Assembly (NCBI GenBank): GCA_016931365.1 | Contig: JAFGEY010000529.1 | Location: 1 to 20,297 of the forward strand | Source: Anaerolineae bacterium | GTDB lineage: Bacteria > Chloroflexota > Anaerolineae > JAFGEY01 | Direction of reading: 5' to 3' | Length of the DNA: 20,297 nt | Part shown: in pieces, positions 7,474 through 13,465 of the stretch | Numbering within the stretch: the first letter of the stretch is position 1 | Layout of the letters: every line of letters begins with the position of its first letter | Made by a program: the position numbers and the translations under genes | The notes under the pieces: generated by a model | What the model saw: only the letters and a program-made list of their open reading frames with translations | What the model was told of the DNA's origin: nothing | Database searches by the model: none

Positions 7474-7805
7474 TATGACAGCAGCTTGTCGTCGACCAGT
7501 TTGCTCAACGCGGGCTTGGCTTTAAGGCCGATGCTGCGCTCGACCAGTTCGCCGTCCTTGAAAAAGAGCAGCGTCGGGATGCTCATGATATTGTATTGGC
7601 CCGGCGTCACGGGGTTCTCGTCGGTGTTCATCTTGGCAAACACCACCTTGCCCTGGTATTCCTGGGCCAGCTCTTCGACGGCCGGAGCCAGCATCCGGCA
7701 TGGGCCGCACCAGGACGCCCAAAAATCGACCACCACCGGAAGTTTTGATTTGATCACTTGCGCCTCAAATTCGGCATCGCTGACGTGTTTCACTGCGTCA
7801 CTCAT
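7473..7805 (-). CDS. trxA: Thioredoxin
   Basis: A 110-residue cytoplasmic thioredoxin, the general protein disulfide reductase. The active site W32-C33-G-P-C36 lies in [15 protein letters not shown], and [12 protein letters not shown] carries the cis-proline. The length is normal. It lies 27 nt downstream of trxB with AGGAG 10 nt before the ATG, and its TAA stop overlaps the next ATG by one base. Hence it is in one operon with its reductase and with two probable selenoproteins. Confidence 0.97.
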   Translation of the reverse strand: MSDAVKHVSDAEFEAQVIKSKLPVVVDFWASWCGPCRMLAPAVEELAQEYQGKVVFAKMNTDENPVTPGQYNIMSIPTLLFFKDGELVERSIGLKAKPALSKLVDDKLLS

Positions 7806-7832
7806 GAGGTATTTTCTCCTTCAATATTGGAT

Positions 7833-8819
7833 TTATGTTGTGAGAGCGTTATGCTCATCCAAAAAACGAATCGCTTCGATCGCTGCCGCGGAGCCGGTGC
7901 CGGCGGCAGTGACGATCTGCCGGAAAATGGGGTCTTGCACGTCGCCGGCGGCCAGGACGCCAGGCACGCTGGTGTGCTGGCGGCGATCGGTGATGATATA
8001 GCCGGCCTCGTCCATTTTCAGTTGCCCGGCAAAGAGCTTGGTGTTGGGCGTGTGGCCGATGTAAATGAACACCCCGCCCGTTTCCAATGTCTGAACGTCG
8101 CCGGTCTTGACGTTGCGCACGCGCAAGGCGTTGGCTTCCGTGTCGCCCAGGATTTCCTCGACTACCGAGTCCCACAAAAACTCGATTTTAGGGTTTTCGA
8201 GCGCGCGTTTCTGCAAGACAGGGTCGGCTCTAAGTTGGCCGCGCCGGTGAATGATCGTAATTTTGTTCACCAGGCGAGCCAGGAACAGGCTTTCGTCGAG
8301 AGCGCTGTTCCCGCCGCCGACGACGATCACGTCTTTGTCTTTGAAAAAATAGCCGTCGCAAGTTGCACAATACGATACGCCATGCGTGCGAAATTTGTCT
8401 TCGCCCGGCACGCCGAGCTTGCGCGGCGTCGACCCGGTGGAAACGATCACCGCTTTGGCCGTATAGGCCTGCATTTGTGTCTTGATTTTGAACGGATAAG
8501 CCTTGAAATCAACCGCGGTCGCAAAATCAAACTGCACCTGCGCGCCGAAACGCTCGGCCTGGGATTGCATCTGCTGGGCCAGGGCCGCGCCGCCGACGCC
8601 ATCCGGAAAGCCGGGATAGTTCTCGATCTCATGCGTCGTCGCCGCCTGTCCGCCGGCCGCTTCGCCAATGAGCACCAGCGGATTGGCATTCGCGCGCGCA
8701 GCATAGAGCGCGGCAGTCAGGCCGGCCGGCCCACCGCCGATAACAATCACATCTTGTTCTGTCTTGGTTGTTGAAGTGAGGTTAAAGTTCAACGTTGGTG
8801 AAAAGATCAGGTTGCTCAC
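7833..8819 (-). CDS. trxB: Thioredoxin reductase (NADPH, FAD)
   Basis: A 328-residue low-molecular-weight thioredoxin reductase passing electrons from NADPH via FAD to thioredoxin. FAD site GGGPAGLTAA (28-37), redox-active C151-A-T-C154, NADPH site VVGGGNSALDE (about 167-177) with the following HRR, and C-terminal FAD motif GVLAAGDVQD. The start is GTG (complement of 8817-8819), preceded by GAGGAG at about 7 nt. The first 20 residues are a non-conserved extension. It is the first gene of the leftward operon, with a leader of about 109 nt from the promoter at 8935-8963. Confidence 0.97.
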   Translation of the reverse strand: MSNLIFSPTLNFNLTSTTKTEQDVIVIGGGPAGLTAALYAARANANPLVLIGEAAGGQAATTHEIENYPGFPDGVGGAALAQQMQSQAERFGAQVQFDFATAVDFKAYPFKIKTQMQAYTAKAVIVSTGSTPRKLGVPGEDKFRTHGVSYCATCDGYFFKDKDVIVVGGGNSALDESLFLARLVNKITIIHRRGQLRADPVLQKRALENPKIEFLWDSVVEEILGDTEANALRVRNVKTGDVQTLETGGVFIYIGHTPNTKLFAGQLKMDEAGYIITDRRQHTSVPGVLAAGDVQDPIFRQIVTAAGTGSAAAIEAIRFLDEHNALTT

Positions 8820-8862
8820 CTTTTCTCCTCTTGTCGGTTCGGTTCTTTTCTTGCGTTCACGC

Positions 8863-8891
8863 TTGACAATTCTTTCAACAGCTTGTATAAT
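8863..8891 (+). promoter_or_regulatory. Promoter of the CsoR/CstR-family repressor gene
   Basis: Perfect consensus TTGACA (8863-8868), 17-bp spacer, TATAAT (8886-8891). Start near 8898. Transcription then runs over the palindromic operator and across the leftward trxB promoter. Confidence 0.88.
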
Positions 8892-8902
8892 TATTGACGA
8901 TC

Positions 8903-8919
8903 ATACCTCTAGGGGGTAT
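8903..8919. promoter_or_regulatory. Probable operator for the CsoR/CstR-family repressor
   Basis: ATACC-N7-GGTAT with a G-run in the right half (TAGGGGG). CsoR/CstR/RcnR-family proteins bind sites of the A/T-rich flank plus C/G-tract type such as ATACC...GGGTAT. It lies just downstream of the predicted start sites of both facing promoters, between their -10 boxes, next to the repressor gene. Confidence 0.75.
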
Positions 8920-8934
8920 GGGTATCTGGGTGAA

Positions 8935-8963
8935 AGTATATCACATTTGTGGTGGTTTGTCAA
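8935..8963 (-). promoter_or_regulatory. Promoter of the trxB-trxA-selenoprotein-fmdB operon
   Basis: On the complement strand TTGACA (8958-8963), 17-bp spacer and TATACT (8935-8940). Start near 8928. It faces the repressor promoter, so the two early transcripts overlap by about 30 nt. Confidence 0.85.
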
Positions 8964-8991
8964 GCGATGGAGGTGCGAGATCGAAAACGAA

Positions 8992-9252
8992 ATGTCGTCC
9001 ACCGATAAACAACTGATCGACCGGCTGCGCAAGATCGAGGGGCAAATTCGTGGATTGCAGCGGATGGTTGAGGAACGGCGCGAGTGTTCGGATATCATCG
9101 TGCAGGTGCTGGCAACCCGCTCCGCGTTGGAACAGGTTGGCGTCCAATTGCTCGACCAGCAGTTACAGCACTGTTTTCCAAACGACCTGGCCGACCTGGA
9201 ACCACTGAAACGCTCACTCCGACTGTGGGTCAAATTTGGGACCGGGACGTAG
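8992..9252 (+). CDS. CsoR/FrmR/RcnR-family transcriptional repressor, CstR-like ligand set
   Basis: An 86-residue all-helical DUF156 repressor. The first helix carries the family pattern RLRKIEGQIRGLQRMVEE (11-28). CsoR uses Cys-x24-His-x3-Cys to bind Cu(I). Here C32 and C61 are at the right spacing, but the His position is Gln57 (LLDQQLQHC). That rules out the classic copper site and resembles the persulfide sensor CstR, which uses two cysteines. ATG 8992 is chosen because homology starts there; GGAGGT (8969-8974) is 17 nt away, rather far. An upstream extension in frame would be non-homologous. Likely represses itself and the divergent trxB operon. Its 3' end overlaps the convergent gene at 9230 by 23 bp. 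Confidence 0.87.
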   Translation: MSSTDKQLIDRLRKIEGQIRGLQRMVEERRECSDIIVQVLATRSALEQVGVQLLDQQLQHCFPNDLADLEPLKRSLRLWVKFGTGT

Positions 9253-9940
9253 GCAGCTTGAAACCAAAGGCTATGGCGCTGTCTGCGGATTGTTCGCCCC
9301 AAAATTCTCCGTGATACAGCCAGGTTCGTCTTTCGCAGGCCAGCAGTTTGAGGCTGTAGAGGTCGACGCGCTGTTCTGGGGATGCGCCGCCGGATCGATA
9401 GGCCTCGAAAATGGTCTGTGCATCCAACGATAGCCCGTCTTGGGCTTGACCGAGCACAGACACGCTGACCAGATGGCGGTCGCTTTCGACGCTCAGTGTT
9501 ACCGCGCCGGTCTGGACCAGATGCGCAGTGATGAGGATCAGATCGAGGATCAGTTGGCGGATGTGCATTTCTTCGGCGCGAATTGAGATCAACGGGTCGC
9601 CGGTGTTGGAGTTGATGCTGACGGGTTCGTTTTTGAGCAGAGACTCGGCCTGGGTAGTGACTTTTTCGATCACCGAAGTCAGGTAAACCTCGGACTGTCC
9701 GGGCACAAGCGTGCCGGCTTCTAGCTTGCCCAGATCAACGATCTCGTTGACCATATCCAGCATCATCTGCCCGTTGGTGTGAATCGCTTCCAGATCGGCA
9801 AGCTGCATATCGGTCAATGGGCCGTCGAGGCCTTTGATCATAATTTTGGAAAAGCCGATCACTGCGTTGAGGGGGCTGCGCAAATCGTGCGCAATGCTCG
9901 ACAAGACCTGCGCCGCGATCATACTTTTGTCATCCGCCAT
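9230..9940 (-). CDS. Degenerate histidine-kinase-like protein (HisKA domain, no PAS or receiver)
   Basis: A 236-residue soluble protein. Residues 10-75 are a good HisKA dimerisation domain with H-box SSIAHDLRSPLNAVIGFSK (His18) and the second helix MMLDMVNEIVDLGKLEAG. The remaining part aligns in shape with an HATPase_c domain, but the N-box asparagines are missing (LILDLILITAHL), DxGxG is absent (VSVLGQAQDGL) and no G2 box is visible. IFEAY, resembling IFE.F, remains. Probably unable to bind ATP; it could be a phosphotransfer or decoy partner. The ATG at 9940 has GGAGG 6 nt upstream and its own promoter. Any longer reading upstream would run through the NIPSNAP gene out of frame. Confidence 0.82.
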   Translation of the reverse strand: MADDKSMIAAQVLSSIAHDLRSPLNAVIGFSKIMIKGLDGPLTDMQLADLEAIHTNGQMMLDMVNEIVDLGKLEAGTLVPGQSEVYLTSVIEKVTTQAESLLKNEPVSINSNTGDPLISIRAEEMHIRQLILDLILITAHLVQTGAVTLSVESDRHLVSVSVLGQAQDGLSLDAQTIFEAYRSGGASPEQRVDLYSLKLLACERRTWLYHGEFWGEQSADSAIAFGFKLPTSRSQI

Positions 9941-9986
9941 ACAAACCTCCGCATCTGCCAAGCCAGAATTTCCCCCTCCTGTTTGT

Positions 9987-10015
9987 ATTATGCCCTGTTT
10001 TGCTCGGATTGGCAA
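9987..10015 (-). promoter_or_regulatory. Promoter of the HisKA protein gene
   Basis: Complement TTGCCA (10010-10015), 17-bp spacer, CATAAT (9987-9992), each one mismatch from consensus. It sits in the 79-bp gap after the NIPSNAP gene, so the kinase-like gene need not depend on read-through. Confidence 0.72.
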
Positions 10016-10019
10016 GTTT

Positions 10020-10340
10020 TTATTGGATCGCCGACTTGGGCGTTGCCACCAGCCGGGTGACGACGATGCGCTCGCGATCAAGCATATCGCCGACGCGGGG
10101 CGCGATCTCGTTCTTCCAGGTATCGCTCTGGTAGACCTTTTCGTACAACGCCACACGCTCTTCTTCGCTCTCAAAGCGGCGAATCCATACGTACAGATCG
10201 TCCTCTTGTTCGCCAACAAAGCTGCCGAGTACGACCATTCCCTGCGAAATCTGAAAGGGGATGATTGCCTCTTCCATCAGTTCGACCCATTCGTCGCGCC
10301 GTTCCGGCTTGACCCGATACTGTCGCAGTTCGAAAAACAT
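10020..10340 (-). CDS. NIPSNAP family protein
   Basis: A 106-residue ferredoxin-like alpha/beta barrel protein of the NIPSNAP family: it starts MFFELRQYRV and has the typical LGSFVGEQEDDLYVWIRRFES centre and a SDTWKNEI stretch. Family members are small dimeric proteins of uncertain biochemical function. The ATG at 10340 (AAGGAA 8 nt upstream) is preferred to an earlier in-frame start that adds nine unrelated residues. A lone promoter precedes it. Confidence 0.88.
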   Translation of the reverse strand: MFFELRQYRVKPERRDEWVELMEEAIIPFQISQGMVVLGSFVGEQEDDLYVWIRRFESEEERVALYEKVYQSDTWKNEIAPRVGDMLDRERIVVTRLVATPKSAIQ

Positions 10341-10403
10341 CGTTGATTCCTTTCTGTTTTGCTTCACGGGCTTGCCAATACAACCCCAGACTAACTCTCG
10401 ATC

Positions 10404-10412
10404 ATTATAGCA
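10404..10412 (-). promoter_or_regulatory. Extended -10 promoter of the NIPSNAP gene
   Basis: Complement TGCTATAAT, a perfect extended -10. No good -35 is present at 17 bp. It lies about 65 nt before the start codon. Confidence 0.6.
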
Positions 10413-10438
10413 TATTTGCGGCGCGGGCGCACCAACTT

Positions 10439-10467
10439 TTGACGGAAAAGGCGGAATGCTCTAAAAT
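10439..10467 (+). promoter_or_regulatory. Promoter of the Ntn-hydrolase/QueG-like unit
   Basis: TTGACG (10439-10444), 17-bp spacer, TAAAAT (10462-10467); start near 10474 and a leader of about 31 nt. It is divergent from the NIPSNAP promoter. Confidence 0.78.
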
Positions 10468-10504
10468 CATCTTGTCGGATGGTTTTGGAAAAGGAGGTGC
10501 CCCA

Positions 10505-11515
10505 ATGCCCCATAGATGGTTCAAGATAGGCCTCATTGTCTTCCTGATCCTGATTCTTGGCGCAGCGATCTGGCTGGGCGCGCAAATGTTTAGGAGCAAA
10601 AACACGCCTGAAGGACGCACGCTGGCCTCGCTAAAAAAGGTCGATGATTTTCCCCTGTATGTGATGCACTATTACGCCGACTATGCGTTTGACGAATTTC
10701 TACAAACTGGCTACCAGGCTGCCGCGCCGACCGTCGGGGTGGGCTTTGCCTGTAGCTGTTTCGCTGCTCAGACGCCGGACGGCGACCGGATCTTTGGCCG
10801 CAACTTTGACTGGATGCATCGCCCCACATTGGTTTTGTTCACCCATCCCGACGGTGCCTACGATTCGGTGTCCATCGTTGATATCGATTATCTTGGCTTT
10901 ACTGAGTATGGCCCCGGCCTGGGCGCGCGCGACAACCTGCTCGACGCACCGATGTGGCCCTTTGACGGCATGAACGAAAAGGGGCTGGTGGTGGGGATGA
11001 TGGCCGTCGACCACGCCCGCGACGACGGCGAGCCGGGGCAGGCAACTATCGGCACGCTGCACGCCATCCGGCTGATGCTCGACTATGCGGCGACAGTCGA
11101 CGAGGCAGTCGATCTGCTCGGTCAGTATCGGATCGACTTGGGGAATGGCCCGCCAGTGCATTATCTTGTGTCCGACGTGGGCGGCGCGTCTGCCATCATC
11201 GAATGGGTTGATGGTGAAATGATCGTGCTGCCGGGCGAGAGCGCCTGGCAGGTGTGCACCAATTTCATCCTCAGCCAAGTGCGTCCTGAAGGCGCGCATT
11301 CGCCCTGCAGACGGTACAACAAGGCTTACACGACACTGCTTGAATCGTCGGGGCAGTTGACCGAGGCTGAAGCGATGGCGCTGCTCGCGGAGGTGTCGCA
11401 GAACAACACGATCTGGTCGGCGGTGTTCAACCAGACGAGCGGCGACATTCGCGTCGCAGTGGGTCGCCGTTACGAGCGCGTGCATGAATTTCACCTTGAT
11501 ATGGCAAAGGAGTGA
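10505..11515 (+). CDS. Membrane-anchored Ntn-hydrolase, choloylglycine hydrolase / C45 acyltransferase type
   Basis: A 336-residue protein. Residues 6-26 form one hydrophobic helix after a basic start (signal anchor), so the enzyme probably faces outwards. The hydrolase core has the family signature around ACSCFAAQTPDGDRIFGRNFDW (82-103): a Cys nucleophile (C83 by analogy with C-S/T, or C85), then the conserved Arg-Asn-x-Asp. Such enzymes cleave linear amides (bile-acid conjugates, penicillin V, N-acyl amino acids, acyl-homoserine lactones); the substrate here is unknown. In most relatives the nucleophile becomes N-terminal after processing, and here about 80 residues precede it. ATG 10505 follows AAGGAGGTG at ideal spacing. 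Two nt separate it from the next gene. Confidence 0.85.
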   Translation: MPHRWFKIGLIVFLILILGAAIWLGAQMFRSKNTPEGRTLASLKKVDDFPLYVMHYYADYAFDEFLQTGYQAAAPTVGVGFACSCFAAQTPDGDRIFGRNFDWMHRPTLVLFTHPDGAYDSVSIVDIDYLGFTEYGPGLGARDNLLDAPMWPFDGMNEKGLVVGMMAVDHARDDGEPGQATIGTLHAIRLMLDYAATVDEAVDLLGQYRIDLGNGPPVHYLVSDVGGASAIIEWVDGEMIVLPGESAWQVCTNFILSQVRPEGAHSPCRRYNKAYTTLLESSGQLTEAEAMALLAEVSQNNTIWSAVFNQTSGDIRVAVGRRYERVHEFHLDMAKE

Positions 11516-11517
11516 CG

Positions 11518-12384
11518 ATGGATAACCAGCATGATTGGGCTGTCTGGATCAAGGCGGCGATCGCTGAGTTTGTTGCCGGGCCTGAAAACATCCTTGGTGG
11601 CTCTTTTGGCGACGAATCTGCCTGGGCGGAGCCGTTGGTCGGCTTTGCGAATGGGGCTGATCCGTTGTGGTCGTTGTACAAAGAGGTGGTCGGGCCATTC
11701 CACTGGACACCGAAAGAACTGTTCGACCTGGCCTTTCCCGCCGAGGACGTCGCGCCGGAAGCGTTGACAGCAATCAGTTGGGTGCTGCCGCAGACAATGG
11801 CAACCAAAGAGACCAACCGCATGCAGACGCGGGTTCCTGCCGAGCGCTGGGCGCGGTCGCGCGTCTTTGGCGAACAGTTTAACGACAAATTGCGCCAGCA
11901 TGTCGTCGATGCATTGACCGGGGCGGGCTGTCTGTCCGTCGCGCCGATGTTGTGCTCAGAGTGGCGGTCGGTCGACTCGGATAAATATGTCTATGCCTCG
12001 ACCTGGTCTGAGCGGCACACGGCCTATGCCGCCGGGCTCGGCACCTTTGGCCTCTGCGATGGACTGATCACGCCGGCGGGCAAGGCGATGCGCGTCGGCT
12101 CGGTGGTGGCGCGGCTGTCGATCTCGCCGACGCCGAGGCCGTACACACAGCATCAGGAATATTGCCTTTTTTACACACAAGGCATTTGCGCCAAGTGCGT
12201 CGATCGCTGTCCGGCCGGGGCGTTGTCGGCACGGGGGCACGACAAGGTCAAGTGCAGCGAGTACATGAACCGGGTCACCAAGCCCTACGTAATGGAACAT
12301 TACGGGTTCGACGGCTATGGCTGCGGTCTGTGTCAGACCGGCGTGCCATGCGAGTCCAGGATTCCGACTGCAAGCGACCTGTGA
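11518..12384 (+). CDS. QueG-like iron-sulfur protein (epoxyqueuosine reductase-related)
   Basis: A 288-residue protein with eight cysteines suited to two [4Fe-4S] clusters: C216, C224-x2-C227-x3-C231-P, then C246, C269-x2-C272 and C278. The stretch YAAGLGTFGLCDGLITPAGKAMRVGSV (about 170-196) corresponds to the QueG/reductive dehalogenase cobalamin-dependent reductase signature (GLGxxGxxxxLITPxxG). It is shorter than QueG (about 350-380) and lacks its HEAT-like tail, so queuosine synthesis is unlikely. It may be a related ferredoxin-like reductase. ATG 11518 is chosen, with AAAGGAG just before it; a GTG at 11512 lies in the Shine-Dalgarno. Translationally coupled to the Ntn-hydrolase gene, but no common pathway is known to me. 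Confidence 0.8.
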   Translation: MDNQHDWAVWIKAAIAEFVAGPENILGGSFGDESAWAEPLVGFANGADPLWSLYKEVVGPFHWTPKELFDLAFPAEDVAPEALTAISWVLPQTMATKETNRMQTRVPAERWARSRVFGEQFNDKLRQHVVDALTGAGCLSVAPMLCSEWRSVDSDKYVYASTWSERHTAYAAGLGTFGLCDGLITPAGKAMRVGSVVARLSISPTPRPYTQHQEYCLFYTQGICAKCVDRCPAGALSARGHDKVKCSEYMNRVTKPYVMEHYGFDGYGCGLCQTGVPCESRIPTASDL

Positions 12385-12402
12385 GCCGGACCGGTTCACA
12401 GG
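12378..12402. terminator. Hairpin shared by two convergent genes, spanning both stop codons
   Basis: CCTGTGAGCC, loop GGACC, GGTTCACAGG: a 10-bp stem with one G-T pair. The left arm contains the TGA of the QueG-like gene (12382-12384), and the right arm contains the complement TGA of the DapA-family gene (12396-12398). No T-tract follows on either strand, so it may be an intrinsic terminator of low strength or an RNA-end stabiliser. Confidence 0.6.
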
Positions 12403-13292
12403 CTTTGCAAAACGCCCGCCTCGATCAAGAGCTGCCGCAGTTTTTTTCGCGCTTCATCCGACAACGGCTCAATCGGTCGGCGCGCCGGGCCGGCGGGCAG
12501 GCCAAGCATCGCCATCGCTTCCTTGACCACCAGCGGAAAGGTGCCTAATCCGAAAGCGATGCGCACCGGGGCCAGTTTTTTCTGAAGCGCCAACGCCTCC
12601 TGCAAATTGCCCGCGCGGATGTGATCGAAAATGCCCACGGCCAGTTCGGGCGCTACATTGGCCGTGGCGGCGACCGCGCCGGCAGCCTTGTAGAGCAGCG
12701 CGCCGTAAATCAGCGAATCGCGCCCGATAAAAGCCTTGAATGAGGGCGGGCAGAGACGGATGTGCTCGGCCAGTTGAGTTAGATCGCCGCTGGAATCCTT
12801 GATGCCCGCAAAATTGTCGATATCGTGGGCCAGGCGGGCCACGGTCGATGTGCTCAAAACAACGTGAGTCCGGCCCACGTTGTCATAAGCCAGCACCGGC
12901 AGGCGGGTCGCGGCGCAGATATCGGCAAAATAGCGATATAACTCGTCTTGTGAAGGGTTGATGAAAAAGGGCGTCACCGCGGCGACGGCGTCGGCTCCGG
13001 CCCATTCGGCGTGACGGGCAAGGGCGACGGCCTCGTGAGTGGTGATCGCGCCAACGTGGGCGACGACTAACACGTCATCGTTGGCGGCATCGAGTGCGGT
13101 TTCCAGCACCCGCTTGCGCTCCTCGACGCTCAGCGCATAGAACTCGCCCTGGCTGCCGCCGGGGAAAAGTCCGTGCACGCCTTTGCCAATCAGATAACGG
13201 GCCACGGTGCGGATGCCGGCCTCATCGACCGATTCGTCCTCGTTCATCGGCGTGATCATGGCTACGACAATGCCTTCAAGTGTTTTGCTCAT
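12396..13292 (-). CDS. DapA/N-acetylneuraminate lyase family aldolase
   Basis: A 298-residue TIM-barrel class I aldolase of the DHDPS/NAL family. It has GGSQGEFYAL (45-54), corresponding to GTTGE; the conserved Tyr136 in LAYDNVGRT; and the Schiff-base Lys165 in FAGIKDSSGD. The SQGEF and YDNVG variants differ from true DapA (GTTGE, YNVPGRT), favouring a sugar-acid or other 2-oxo acid aldolase over lysine synthesis. The neighbourhood (MocA dehydrogenase, glycosidase, amidohydrolase) agrees with carbohydrate catabolism. ATG 13292 has GAGGAG upstream; its promoter is divergent from the glycosidase gene. Confidence 0.9.
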   Translation of the reverse strand: MSKTLEGIVVAMITPMNEDESVDEAGIRTVARYLIGKGVHGLFPGGSQGEFYALSVEERKRVLETALDAANDDVLVVAHVGAITTHEAVALARHAEWAGADAVAAVTPFFINPSQDELYRYFADICAATRLPVLAYDNVGRTHVVLSTSTVARLAHDIDNFAGIKDSSGDLTQLAEHIRLCPPSFKAFIGRDSLIYGALLYKAAGAVAATANVAPELAVGIFDHIRAGNLQEALALQKKLAPVRIAFGLGTFPLVVKEAMAMLGLPAGPARRPIEPLSDEARKKLRQLLIEAGVLQSL

Positions 13293-13335
13293 TTGATCTC
13301 CTCAATTTGCGTTTCAGGCCCGGTTTGTGCGAGTG

Positions 13336-13364
13336 AGCATATCACAGCGCACGCACATTGTCAA
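13336..13364 (-). promoter_or_regulatory. Promoter of the DapA-family gene
   Basis: Complement TTGACA (13359-13364), 17-bp spacer, TATGCT (13336-13341) with TG one base upstream (extended -10). Start near 13329. Confidence 0.8.
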
Positions 13365-13365
13365 T

Positions 13366-13394
13366 TTGACATTTGAGTAGGGGGCTGGTACACT
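13366..13394 (+). promoter_or_regulatory. Promoter of the GH30-like gene
   Basis: TTGACA (13366-13371), 17-bp spacer, TACACT (13389-13394) with TG at 13386-13387. Its -35 is one base from the -35 of the divergent DapA promoter, and the two make the palindrome TGTCAATTTGACA (13359-13371). Confidence 0.8.
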
Positions 13395-13465
13395 GACTTG
13401 TGAGTGACAAATGGGCAGGGTGAAAACTGCGCGTAACGAGATGGTGGGGAAGAAAGGAAATTGAC

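Noticed and set aside
7195..8001. Plus-strand frames opposite trxA/trxB
   Set aside because: The complement carries complete thioredoxin and thioredoxin reductase with all motifs; the plus frames show none.
8764..8991. Upstream extension of the CsoR-family gene
   Set aside because: It would overlap trxB, both promoters and the operator; homology starts at the ATG at 8992.
9941..10219. N-terminal extension of the HisKA protein
   Set aside because: The extra residues are an out-of-frame reading of the NIPSNAP gene. GGAGG and a promoter fit the ATG at 9940.
10343..10504. N-terminal extension of the Ntn-hydrolase
   Set aside because: It passes through two promoters and precedes the membrane anchor; the ATG at 10505 has an ideal AAGGAGGTG.
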